Source: Coprinellus micaceus
Taxonomy: Eukaryota; Basidiomycota; Agaricomycetes; Agaricales; Psathyrellaceae
DNA: 64,000 nucleotides
Direction: 5' to 3'
Assembly: GCA_951394405.1 (NCBI GenBank)
Contig: OX596336.1
Coordinates: 4,464,001 to 4,528,000 of the forward strand
Shown piece after piece: positions 46,371 to 57,513 of this stretch. A model generated the notes under the pieces. The model was not told the DNA's origin, ran no database searches, and saw only the letters and a list, made by a program, of their open reading frames with translations. Both the position numbers and the translations under genes were made by a program. Numbering within the stretch: the first letter of the stretch is position 1; each line of letters opens with the position of its first letter.

Positions 46371-46933
46371 GTGTATTTTCTTCTGGAACACTCTCATGCT
46401 GAGATTCTGTAGGAGCCGCAAGCCGGTCGTGGTCGAGCTCACCTCCGGTTTTCATTTCTGTGGCCCCGAGATCGCATCATCTTTCACGGACAAACAAACA
46501 TGTACACATCTCGGTCTAGCATCCTCGGAATTTTTGGCTTCAGGTACGGCGTTGGCGCGCCACGGCCGATTTGTCGTTCACGCCTTTCCAAGTATATAGA
46601 AGAGAGAAGAAGTCCCAAGGAGGCGAACTACCTGATTGCTGGGCAGTCCGTCAAGGCGTTCGCGAGGGGCTAAGCTCCCCATTCAAATAAACTTTGGGTG
46701 TCGTCTTTCTGACTCGGCTCACAGGGTCCGTGCGTCGCTCAGCGTTTGGCGTTGTTTGAGGGAGACCAGGAGGCCCAGCCATATACAATCGTGACTCCCC
46801 TTCACCTTGACTCATTTCTGCGACCCACATTTTCCGCTTGGCAGGAGCGGTCGTACCCTCTTGATATTCCCTCTTCCTGGACGTCACTGAACAACAAGCT
46901 CCTTCAGTTTACTCAACACAGCTTTTCTCTGTC
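46371..46933. other. intergenic, nothing recognised
   Basis: Spacer between MYND copies 6 and 7 on the same strand. It should hold the copy 7 promoter. Confidence 0.45.
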
Positions 46934-49900
46934 ATGCCCCCAGGCAGGCGCGATCGAAACCCAGACCCTGTGGTGGAGAGCGCGATGGGGAGCGCCTTAC
47001 GTCTCGGACAAGAGGTGTGTTCAAAAATCTAATTTATATAGTCAAGGTTCTCTGGACTGATAAATCTGTGAAGGCGTTAGGGGTGGTGAGAGATCCGATC
47101 AGTGCCATATCGAACCCCAATTCCTCAGCGTATCGAAGTGTCGAATTCAGAAGGGTACGAAGTCCCCATTTCAACCTTTCTTTCTGACTAATACCGTGAA
47201 GATTCGAGAAGAAGCGAGGTCCCTCAAGCCAGAGAGCCTCCGCGCCCTGGCAAACGTCCTGGTATACGGTCACCCCGAAAATTCGGAATACTTTGTCACG
47301 GTCAGTGTCCTAGCACTGGGGTGGGACGTCGGCGACTCAGCAACAAAGGCTATCGAGCCGTTGTACGACCTCGCTACTACCCTCATCGCGCTCGATGGAG
47401 CGCAGCAGACCGATCACGTGCGAGCATATAGGAAGAGGTCCATGGATTCAGTCCTCGACTCATGGCCAACCATCGCGAAAAGGATCGCGTATTTCATTCA
47501 TCTCGCTTCGAGCTCGGATGAATACGCCGGTGCCATCCTCCCTTGCACTCTGATGCTAACTGCAGTATGTATGGGGGCGGACACTGATCCACCTCTAAAG
47601 TGACGCCCCCCCAGCTAACTTTGAAAGTTGTCTGGCGTCGTTGATTGGCTCCTCATATGACGTGTGCGGTCTCCCGTACTCCCGTATTTCTATGGTCCTT
47701 GATGGCCGTATCTCATTACTAGCAGTCAACAGTATCGGAATATTCACTTCTGAACATTTTGCGACCTGTGTACTGTATGATTAAATTGAGGTCGCTGTGT
47801 TTTGGCTGGGACGGTCGGTTTGGGTTCACCGGGCGATGTTTGGGCAATGTCACGCCCTTACCATCTCCAATCGCTTTCTCCTGAAAGCTTCATTCATAGC
47901 CCTGTAATCGAGCTCAAACTCATTCAGCTGTTCCGAGTATTCGCAACTACGAGACGCCAGAGCGTTGCAAGGGCACCTGTATGTATCCCCAGCAGGACGG
48001 CAGAATTCCTAGCTCAGGTAAGCACACCCTTGCTTCAGATCACCCTTCATATTGACATTTGCTGAGGTGCAGCTCTGTCCACCCAGAATGCACAAACAAT
48101 TGGGGAGACTGCGCTCGAGCCTAGATAATTTCGTCGGGAGTCTGTTTCGTTCACGGCAAGCCCGGTCCACTGTGCGTTGCCCCTTCCGTTTCCGGTACCG
48201 ACAACTCTGACTTGATTTGGATATCATCACAGGGTGTCTGAATTCGCTGGGTCGACCTATGGGATTAGCCACGCCACGATAGAAGCACAATAGAACGACA
48301 GGGAAAATCATCCGTTTTATGTGGGGAAGAGCCTCAAGGCACGGGGACAGGGCTGGCTTAAAACGAGCTTTGCTGGGTGCACCGAAGATATCGATATCTC
48401 ACATTGTGAACACTAGGAAACGAACGAGGGCCGTGCGAAGCACGGGTCACATTCTCGTCTAACTAAAGCGGAGATCGCATCTCACTCGTCAACGTTCGAT
48501 TTGGTGCAGCTCCTCCTCTGCCTCAAGGACGGAAAGACGGGACTTCACTGGACGCTTCAGCGAGGGGGATTCCCATGTCGAATCGCCAATTTACTTGCGA
48601 TCATGTTACAGTCGGAGGCAGGCTGCCTCGCAATGTGGCACGGGCTGAAGTGTGCGCGCCAATCTACGAGGCGCCGCGCATTTGCTGCTCTTACGTCAAG
48701 AGTGCGAGAGCTAGTCTCGGTAGCTGAGGGGGAAGGAATGTATGGGACAATCCGAAGCGTGGGCCACCTCCTCATCAGCACTCTGAAACTCTGCTACGAT
48801 ACAGAGTTGTGGAAAGCGATGCGGCACCAAACATTGGAAGACCTCTGTTCGACGCTTTTCGACCTGTCCAGGAAGGCGGCAGCTCACAATGTCTCCAATA
48901 TGAAATTTTGGGAGCGCCTCGCTGCGTGTATCATCAGAGTAACCACTTCACCTTTCGACGGGGTCAAGCCTCGGCCCGCATCTTCAATCGTCAAGTTGAT
49001 AGATGGGGGAATATTTGATTGCGCATCTGTGTGCTTTCCCCACCTCATGAACGTGCCTGAGGGCAACTTGATAACTGCTCTGGAGCTCATGCTGCCGTAC
49101 TTCTACCTCTCAAAGGTCAGAGGTGCCATCTCGAAGCGAGGGGAACTGCCACTGTGGACGCCATCTATGCGCGAACTTGCCTCTCGCAAGCGAAACATCG
49201 CCGGCCTAACTCGCGGGTATGAAGCGTGCATGGAAGTGAACAGGCGCTTGTACCCAAGGCAAGCCCGGCCGGTGAACCTTTGCGCAAACCTCCGGGTAAG
49301 CCCCGGTCCCTATGACGTCCCTAGGCTCTATCTCTGATGCGGACTCATGTATATAGTGTGACTCAACTAACCCGAGCGATGCTGCTGCCACTGAAAGGGC
49401 GTGCTGTCGTTGTCGCTGGACGGTTTATTGCTCCGTTGAATGTCAGGCGCAGGATTGGAATGAATTCCACTCCCGGGAATGTAGGTCACTTGAGAAGGAG
49501 TACAACGGTATTTACCTTCGTATTCCCCCACCTCGAGCGCGAGCCTAAAGGTGATTTAAACAGAACGAGGCCCCTCTGGAGCACCTACGACATTCCGAAC
49601 GAAACTAGACCAATTGAAATTCATCAACGCGTACATCAACACCTTTTTCCCTTCGCCCCGCGAGGTCAGGGCACAGAAGATGATTAGAATCCCCACCCCT
49701 GAGATGGACAGTCGGACCAGCGATTCTTCCAGTTCCTTTGTGACACACCTTCATCTCGACTCCTCTATCGCTCGCATAGACTACTACGTCACTCAAAGGA
49801 AGATTGGGTTCTCCCCCGTGTTTCATTGGAGTCGTAGCTCTCGACAGTACGGAGTCACTGAAGCCGCACCTTCCGCGCTTGCAGAGCTGGGCCCGGTACA

Positions 49901-50055
49901 TGGAAGAAAATAAGGATTCCATCGCCCTAGTTGAAGGCACCTTCAAGCTGAACACCGTCAGTTCCATGCTTGTTTGGGCGATGATGCATTATTCGCCCGA
50001 TGCGTCCGAAGGAAAGCGATACTCAGTTTTGAGCAGCGCCTTTCATGTCAAGTAA
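46934..50055 (+). pseudogene. MYND-family pseudogene, copy 7, split by an insertion
   Basis: Exon 1 46934-47014 (MPPGRRDRNPDP) and exon 2 from 47202 (REEARSLKPESLRALANVL, DSWPTIAKRIAYF) run to 47600. There an 867-bp foreign block enters between the codons for PPLK and AEIASHSSTFDLVQLLLCL, which resumes at 48468. Exon 2 then ends VNLCANLR at 49295; exon 3 49357-49507 has CCRCRWTVYCSVECQAQDWNEFHSREC; exon 4 starts at 49551. In exon 4 the frame changes between LWSTYDI and KLDQLKFINAYINT (about 49580-49605) and again near 49830, before LPRLQSWARYMEEN and LVEGTFKLNTVSSML. With an insertion carrying stops and two frameshifts this is the most damaged copy. Confidence 0.82.
47601..48467. mobile_element. 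867-bp insertion in MYND copy 7, class uncertain
   Basis: Family alignment shows that this block has no counterpart in other copies. The sequence CTAAAG occurs at both junctions (47595-47600 and 48463-48468), as a short target-site duplication might. Near the right end is a perfect 6-bp stem hairpin CCGTGC-GAA-GCACGG (48431-48445), followed 13-17 nt later by CTAA. A GC-rich hairpin shortly before CTRR is the 3' signature of Helitrons, but the left end is not TC and a duplication would not be expected, so the class stays open. No protein frame of interest inside; non-autonomous in any case. Confidence 0.55.
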
Positions 50056-50723
50056 GTATGTTCCACTCCTTCCGTCCCCTTTTCTGTCTTGTTAATTGCT
50101 CCCCAGAGGATTGGAGCTTTGAAGAGGGAGCACAATATTGGAAGGGACCCTGTATACGGTTAGCTGTCACTCTGAGAATCACCCATGGCCATAAGGTATA
50201 CCTGATTATATCCACCAAAATGCTCTGCAGCGTAGGAATTTTGTATCTAGAGTTCAAGGGGAGATTAAAGTATTGCGCCCTCGCCTGTCGTAAGCATCCC
50301 TGAGACCAAGAGGCAGGTATAAATGGTGCTCCTCATCTCCCGTTGTGGTCTTCCGGGTACTTGCCCCAGCCACGAGCGCCTAGAGGCCTTTTGTAAACGT
50401 GTCCGATGAAAGAGACTTTGTCCGTCGCAAGAAACTATCCCTACCGAAGGGGAATTTCGGGTCAAGTCAGGGAACAAGCGCCCATGCGAGCCGGGCGGAT
50501 CACGGACCGTCTTACCTGGCAGTTGTGAGGTGTCGCTGGCGCCAACCTCGTTCCACAATACCACCACCGAGCGAACACCGCGGTGAGAACTCTCCGATTC
50601 CTCACTGTTCTTCGTCGACGCATCTTCGGTAATGCGCCTTGGACTCATCAAACCTATAAATTGAAGCTAGCAGCATCACCCAAGCCGCCAAGCTCAATTC
50701 CCTGAACGCCATCTTCGTCCAAC
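50056..50723. other. intergenic, nothing recognised
   Basis: Spacer between MYND copies 7 and 8 on the same strand; should carry the copy 8 promoter. No repeat or RNA gene seen. Confidence 0.45.
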
Positions 50724-53086
50724 ATGCCTTCTTCCTCGAGCCGGAAGTTGCGGAATCCTCCCATCCCCCCGAGTTACGCGACCCCTCTTGAAGAGGTGTG
50801 ATTGAGTTGAGATATCGAGTTATGCAGGGGTTCTGACGTTTTTGTTCTCCCGAATTCAAGTGTATCGAAAAGGCCCTGGACATGGGGCCGGTACACCTCG
50901 ACGCGTTGGCAAACTGCTTGATCTGGGAGGAAGGGATCTCGATATTTTCCACGAAACTGGATTCGCTCGACCCATCACGCATTCCCCGAGGATCTCTTAA
51001 CGTCGCAGACATTGGCGCCGCTCGCCAGTGCTTCAACACCGCACATAGAACCATCGCCCACGCCCTGACCATGCTTGAGGCACTCAAGCATGCATCTAGA
51101 CCGGACCTAGTGTCAAAGAGGCTCAAGGACCAGTACCTTGAAGCACTGCTCGAACGATGGACTTGGGTCGTCAAGTGGTTGGTTCAATACCTGCTGCACG
51201 CACCGAGGTTGGGCTCTAGGGACCGCTACTTCAGAGCCCTTTTTCTCATCACTAGTGCGCTCACCATGATTACTTTGGACAACGAAGGAGATGCGTACAT
51301 GGAGGAGATTGCTACGCATTCGGCGACCTTAGACCTCTTCTGTCTGGTTCTCTGCCAACTCGATCCTCAAACAGGCGACTACATGTTCCTTTTTTGTGGC
51401 TCTCCAACGGACCCCTGCCAAATTCTTCGCCTGTTTGGCATCATGACAGACTCTCGGCTCGTGTGTAACGTGTTATGCATGCACCTCAGTACCGCCGGCA
51501 GGCGTCCACGGCGGACAATAGTCAAGGCGTCGGTGGCACGAGCACGTCAAGCCGTGTTGCGAGCACACGGTGATGCACTACTCGGCGCTGCAACGGGCCT
51601 CCTCACCCTCATCTGCAGTGCGGCCCAGCTGGCGATGGACAAGGTTCTGTGGAAGGAATTCGTGCGGCAAGACTTCATGTCGGAGTACTCATCCGCCCTC
51701 TGCGGTCTGTCGCAGAAGGGTCAAGCCCATGGGATCGAAGATCCCCAATTCTGGTTGACCATTGGAGATTGCATGTTGGCGTTGGTAAGGGGGGCGGCCG
51801 GGATCATTGGGGCATTTACCTCTAATCCCTTACATTGTATTCCCAGGCTCATTTCTGGAGGATTCCTCACTTGCGGCGCAACATGCCTACCGCACTGGGT
51901 GGATCGCAATGAAAGGGGGCTCATTGATGCGCTTAGCCATACCTTAGCTTTCTTCTATCTCGGAAAGGTGTCTCGCGTCGCTATAGAGCGAGGGGATTTC
52001 ACTTTATGGGGCACACTGTCACTAGAGAAGCATTATCCATTCGACGTACGGTGGCTTGTGAGCGAATACCAGCGGAGTATGGATCTCAGTCGTCGTACCC
52101 TTGAAGGATGGGACCGCAGTCGAAGAAACTTATGCAGTAACTTAAAGGTGCGCTCAGCCGTCCGCTTTTTCCGCCTCCGGGACGTGGCTCACCTTGTCCT
52201 CCCCTCCGCAAGCATTCAACCATGTCCGATAACAACGACACGGTATGGAAAACCTGTTCAGCATGTCGCAGTGTTATTTATTGCTCTTTCGAGTGCCAAG
52301 AGCAGGACTGGGAGAACCTCCATTCTCGGGAATGCTTTCGATTGTCAGAGATCTATGAAGGTGCGTTGGTGCACCCCTTTCAGGGTGGGGGCCCCCTTCG
52401 CCACCCGATCTTGTGCTATTAGTTGTGCTCACGCTTCCATAGAGTTGAAGGCACGAGAACTTTGGATATCGGTTGGAACAAGACTTGACCAATTAGCTGT
52501 CATCGAAACACATGAATACTTTCGGGCTCTCTCCCCTCGAACTCCGAGACCAAGATCTCTTTGACATCGCCGACCTGTATAGACCTGGGCTAGAACCTTG
52601 TCTTCACTCAATGGGGTTTATCAAGCATCGAGACTCCTCAATCATGGCATTCGATTACTGTATGGATGCCCCAGAAATCGCTTTGCATTCCCGCGTCGCC
52701 TTGGAGGCCCACATTCCCATGATATGGACTCGGGATTTCGGGGGGCCCTGGATGGGCCGTTTGCGACAGTGCGTCGAAGACATGGAGGAAAGCCCTGACG
52801 GCACCATCCTCGTGGAAGGCGCATTCATGTACAAGGACTTGTTCTCCATGTTCGCTTTTGCGAGAATGAAGTATGACTCCGAAGCGCCCGACGGGGCGAA
52901 GTACACCGTTCAAAATAGCTTCTTCCGCACGATGTACGCCCGTCTCGCTTGTCTTCTCATTCACTCGCTGACGCTTAGTGCAGGGAGAGGGAATTGTTTG
53001 GAGTCAGCAGTCATACCCGAAGCCTTCACGGGATCCCCCCTGTGCTGTCTTGGCCCGAAGTAAAAGCCGTTCGTGGCGAGACCTGA
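50724..53086 (+). CDS. MYND-family protein, copy 8, frameshifted in its C-terminal domain
   Basis: Exons 50724-50795 (MPSSSSRKLRNPPIPP), 50861-52147, 52213-52360, 52443-52933 and 52984-53086. Exon 2 has LLERWTWVVKWLVQYLL, YMEEIATHSATLDLFCLVL, LDPQTGDYMF and ends NLCSNLK; exon 3 has CSACRSVIYCSFECQEQDWENLHSREC. In exon 4 LWISVGTRLDQLAVIET is followed out of frame by MNTFGLSPLELRDQ: where sister copies have codons for TYMN the DNA reads ACA C ATG AAT, so two bases are missing near 52510. The rest (RLRQCVEDMEESPDGTILVEGAF, FAFARMKYDSEAPDGAKYTV) is clean in the shifted frame. The last exon, 103 nt, equals copy 9's in length. Either a C-terminally truncated protein or a young pseudogene. Confidence 0.72.
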
Positions 53087-53406
53087 TTTTTGCCCCGCTG
53101 CGTGCTCCCCCCTCTCAGCCCCGCGACGTTTCTCAGACGAACCCCATACCTATGACGCACTACCCATTGAGCCAATATACAAAAGTCCGTCCGTTGGTGT
53201 GACTTCAAATCAGAAGTAACTTATTGTAGAACTTAGTTTGTGCGTGGCTCAATTAGTACATCTTTGGCCTTGTTTGAAACGAACACCACCAGTCAATGTG
53301 CGGCGGGGAATAGAAAGTCTGGCGTTCTTCTTTGACCACCACCTCCGTCTCCCAACGACTTCTAACATCACCCATAGCTGCTCAAAATTCTAGACATCCC
53401 TGCAAG
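53087..53406. other. intergenic, nothing recognised
   Basis: Short spacer between MYND copies 8 and 9, transcribed in the same direction; it must hold the copy 9 promoter. Confidence 0.45.
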
Positions 53407-55764
53407 ATGGTGAGAATTAAGCGTGCTCATCAAAACAAGCGTCAAGAGGTAAAACATTGGCGGCTCCTGTCCTTTTCAGGGAACACGGAGTATCCTTTCA
53501 CTGACGCCCCTTCTCCATAGCTACTGGACCAGTTGCACACGCACACCCCGCAGATTCTGAAAGATCTGGCAGATTATCTCGTTCGAGAACGGGATCACAC
53601 CCTTTTGGAAGAGGTTCTGGACGGACTGGACGCGTCGCGCATTCCAGCCCACCCTCCTAATGCTCAGTACCTGTCGAAGGTACTCCAACCGATGCTCGCC
53701 AAACTTCTCCAACTTTCTGCCATCGCAAGATCGTTCTCACATATAAAATCCAAAGACCCGAAGGCCGTCGATTTTATTGACCGTTGCCTTCAAATCATCC
53801 TCGACCACTGGGCAGACGTTACGCAGTGGATGTCTCATCTCCTCACCCAGCCGCCTCCGCCCACGCACTGGGATCTTCTCATGACAGCCTGCCAGCGTGT
53901 AGCGTACGTTTGCGTCGACCTTCTATCTCCTCTCGTATCCGAAATCGACGGGAATCCCCTGAAAGAGGAGCTCATCTCCATGCCAGCCACCACCGACCTC
54001 TTGCTCCTGCTTCTGTGCCATACCGACCCTGAAACGGGGAAGTACTGCGACTGTGGCGCCTCAAACGAGACTTTTGATTTGTGCAGTTTATTTCGAAAGG
54101 TTTGGTATCCAGCTTCAACCTCAGAGCGGGGAAGGGAGCACCTCATCGAGCGTATATCAAACCACCTACCAAAATATCAGAAGAGAATCGCTGTCGCCTT
54201 TGTCCGGCGCGCGCAGCTATTCACGGAGACTCTCGATACGGAAAAGCAAGTTAACGCTGGCGTTCTAAGCTTAGTTCAGCTGTTCGACACGGCTTCCGCG
54301 TTGTCTTGGGCGATGTTTTTCGGCACCGGCACTTCGATCTGGACTTTGTTAAATCGGCAGCACTTCCTCCACCAATACACTGCGGCCCTCTTCAAAATCG
54401 TTGAAAGGGCCAAGGAACTCAATATCGAGAAGCCGGCAGTCTGGTCAAGCATCAACCAATCTACCACGACACTCGCCCTTATGACTGTATTTGCCGCACC
54501 AAATCCTGTCGACGTCATCCCCCAGGTCATCCAGGCCGGGATCATCCCTTGCATCCTGGAGAGCATTCCTCACACGCTCAGATCCTGGCCGCCCGCCTCC
54601 CATCCTTTCGTTATCGAGCCTTTGCGGATGTTCTACCCATTCCTTTACGTCGAGAAGGTCTACGCGGCCTTGGAAGAATACGGAGATCTGGATCATCTGG
54701 ACGCGTGGAACAACGTAGCGAGTGCAACACCAGCAGAGGGGATCTATGAAGAATGGAAGGCGCTACTTGGAACGAGCATACACCTGTTTGGTGCTGAGAG
54801 AGAGCATGAAGAATTGCGCATTAATATGTGCAGCAACGCGGAGGTGAGAGGACCGACTGGCACTATTTCACTGCAGGACACTCCTCATAGCACCTCTCAG
54901 TGCCCACTGCATCTGGAAAGAAAGGGAATGGGGAGGTTGCCTCCGAAGATTTGTAGCGCTTGTCATGCCGTCACATACTGCTCTGAGGCGTGCCAAGCGA
55001 CGGATTGGCTGAAAATTCATTCGGCTGAGTGCCCTGGACTTACCAGGGTGTATCACGGTTCGCGGTTATGATCACCTCAGTGGCTCTATCTAACTCTCGA
55101 CACCTCAGAACGCCGACTCGCCGGCCAATGGACCTCGTGGAGAACACGACGCGACCAGCTGATCTTGCTTCAACATACGGCGAACGAGGAATTCCCTGGC
55201 CTTCCAGAGCTCAAGAAACTAGAGGCCGCGTCTGTTAAGCAGGTTTCCGCAAGTGCTGCAACCGAGCGGCCGTTCCCTTGGTCTAAGGAGAGACCTCATT
55301 ACGATCCTCATTTGGCGTTGACCATGGTGGACCTAGTCACGGATAGGCGGCTAGTATTCATGCCGGGGCTTCCTATCGCACAGATGAACCAAGCGTGGTG
55401 GCCCAAGATTAATGGCGCCTGGGACCACAGAATCGAGGCGTGCGTAAGGGACATGGAGCGAAACCAGGACAGGGTGGTCTTGGTGGAAGGGAAGTTCTCA
55501 CTAGACGAAAAATACGTCATGTGGGTGTTTGTAAAGATGGAATGGGATCCTGAGGCTCCGAAGGAGGAGAGGTACAGGATCGTGAACCATGCGTTCAGAC
55601 TTGGGTGAGTGAACGAACCTTCCACCGCAACAGCGACTGACTTAGGTAACTCCGGGTCTAGTGTCGCCAACTGGGGCGAAGAAGACACGCCTTGGTTGTT
55701 CCAGAAGAATAAGCAGCTTCACGACCTCGGGAACCTTCCCAGGCCGGGGTCTCACCAACCGTAG
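53407..55764 (+). CDS. MYND-family protein, copy 9
   Basis: Exons 53407-53448 (MVRIKRAHQNKRQE), 53521-54843, 54901-55057, 55109-55604 and 55662-55764; 706 residues, no defect. Helical region: LLDQLHTHTPQILKDLADYL, LDHWADVTQWMSHLL, LKEELISMPATTDLLLLLL, TDPETGKYCD, ending NMCSNAE. The 57-nt intron after it has no stop and is divisible by three; I infer it because all sister genes have one at that place. Zinc finger: CSACHAVTYCSEACQATDWLKIHSAEC. The next donor is a weak GTTCGC. C-terminal domain: WTSWRTRRDQLILLQ, LTMVDLVTDRRLVFMPGLP, WDHRIEACVRDMERNQDRVVLVEGKF, RYRIVNHAFRLG, then a 34-codon last exon (WGEEDTPWLFQKN). Closest to copy 4. Confidence 0.85.
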
Positions 55765-56034
55765 CTTCGGAACTAGCAAGTCTGGGATCGAGACATCGTC
55801 CAAATAATATCTTCACCTACAACATATCTGTAATGAGCGAAGCTGTCCTCAGATGAAATTGTCGCTAGTTCTCACCGAATACCGTCCTTTGTGCATCATG
55901 TCTTCTGAATGGATTCAAGTCGCATGGACTATCTTCTTCTGGGTATTTGGAAATGGCTGGGCGTGCCACCGTGACAAAGCTTCTTTCTGCACCCAGCCCG
56001 ACGTACATAAAATGGCCCTCGACATAACAGTGGC

Positions 56035-57242
56035 ATGGCCCGAACCACCAGTAGCCCCTCAGCGCCCTCCCAGCCCATCGATGCCGAGCTCCAGTTGCTC
56101 CAGCAGCAAGAGCAGGCCCTGCTTGACGAATTATCCCAATTCGCTGCCCTCCAAGCTCAGTACGAAGCCCGGAGGAAAGAGATCGAGACCCAGCGTATTG
56201 AACTGGAACGAGAGCAGGAGATTTGCGCGAAGGGAGGCGGAGCAGGTTGAGAAGGCGAGGCTAGAACAGGAGCGATTAGAGATGGAGACGCTAGAAGCCG
56301 GGAGGCGCGAGAAGGAGAAGGCCGAAGAGGTGGTCCGCATCGAGCGTGAAAGGGTGGAGCAAGGCCGGTTGATGCTGGAAGAAGAAGAGCGAGAGAGACG
56401 AGAGCAGGGGCCACTGTCGTTATCCCAGACCGTATCCGCGATGACGCCAGTATTCAAGAAGAGGAGTCCAGCACCGCGTTCCCGACCACCGATTCAGTGG
56501 GAGGCCAAATGCTGGGAGAAGATGTTGGGAAGTGGCATCTGCAAGAGGTGTCGTGAGCGTGCCACCGAATGCTACCGCCCAGCCGGCGTGTCGAACTTTA
56601 TTCAGACTCCCATCCTGGACCCCGCTGAGGTCGCCACCGACACACCTGGTAGTGGAAGGAAAGGTCTAGCGGGGACGAGCTGTTACACCTGCAGGACTAG
56701 TAAGGCGAAATGCTTATCGTTCGTACGCGATGGCCTCCCCCCACCCATGGGTAAAAGCATCTCGAACATCGAGGCGGCCGCCTCTCGCGCCCGGCCCAAC
56801 GATAAACGCAAACGAGGTACTAGTTCCACGGACGGGGAAGACTCAGAAGGATCATCCGAAAGTAGCAAACGAGTTAAGACCCTAGTTGTCGGTGAAGCCA
56901 ATCCCTTTGACGCCAATCCCCAGACAGAAGGAAACCGTTCACGCAGTATCATTTCGTGCGAGGTGGACCGTTCCCCGTCGGAAGAGGACGCCGCGCTGGT
57001 CGCAGCGTTTGCTCTCCCATCCACCACACCGACCCAACCCCCAAATCCTGCCTCACTAGACGAGCTCCAAAACCTATTCGCCGAGCTAGTCAAGAACCAA
57101 GAAGCGAACCTATCAACGCAGAGGAAAACCTTGGAGGTCATACGTTCGTTGCGTGCATGCGAGTTGAAAGGTGAAGCAGGATGATGAGGAGAGATTGTCT
57201 GATAAAGACGCAGAGGGCGAGTTAGAGTACGTTGATGCGTAG
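56035..57242 (+). pseudogene. coiled-coil protein with two CX2CX6C clusters, copy 3, frameshifted
   Basis: The start MARTTSSPSAPSQPIDAEL matches copy 4's MPRNRDTTPPTSAIDAEL, but after LEREQEI the frame ends at a TGA (56248-56250). The coiled coil goes on one base over (RREAEQVEKARLEQER), through cluster CKRCRERATECYRP and cluster CYTCRTSKAKC, a basic patch NDKRKRG and a coiled coil like copy 4's (LFAELVKNQEANLSTQRKTL). A second one-base change near 57165-57180 separates this from the conserved acidic ending LEYVDA, stop at 57240-57242. Each change fits an inserted base. The gene is a pseudogene unless both are sequence errors. The tandem neighbour copy 4 is intact. Confidence 0.7.
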
Positions 57243-57513
57243 TACTTACTTTGTTTTACTATGGTGTAAGAAGGTTCGCGGGTCACCATGGTGAGAGTTT
57301 GCGTCAAGATTACGGATCAAACAAGACAGGGCCATCGGGCTCGCGGATCACCCCTCAGTGAGTCCGAGTCGATACACCAGCCAACACGTCGTCATATCAG
57401 CATTACCATAATACCTGGTAACGTTCGACCGCAGTGTGTCCTATCGTGGCCCCTACATCCCCTCTCGACCACGCTGCATCTAGGAGAACCTTGAATTCCC
57501 GCAACAAACAGGC

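Noticed and set aside
47601..48467. Large intron in place of an insertion in MYND copy 7
   Set aside because: The only GT..AG pair at the edges (AA/GTGACG..CTAAAG/CG) does not keep the reading frame, and no sister gene has an intron there.
55853..56034. Upstream part of the long frame covering CX2CX6C copy 3
   Set aside because: This stretch is only open by chance; the family N-terminus (MARTTSSPS) lies at 56035 in a different frame.
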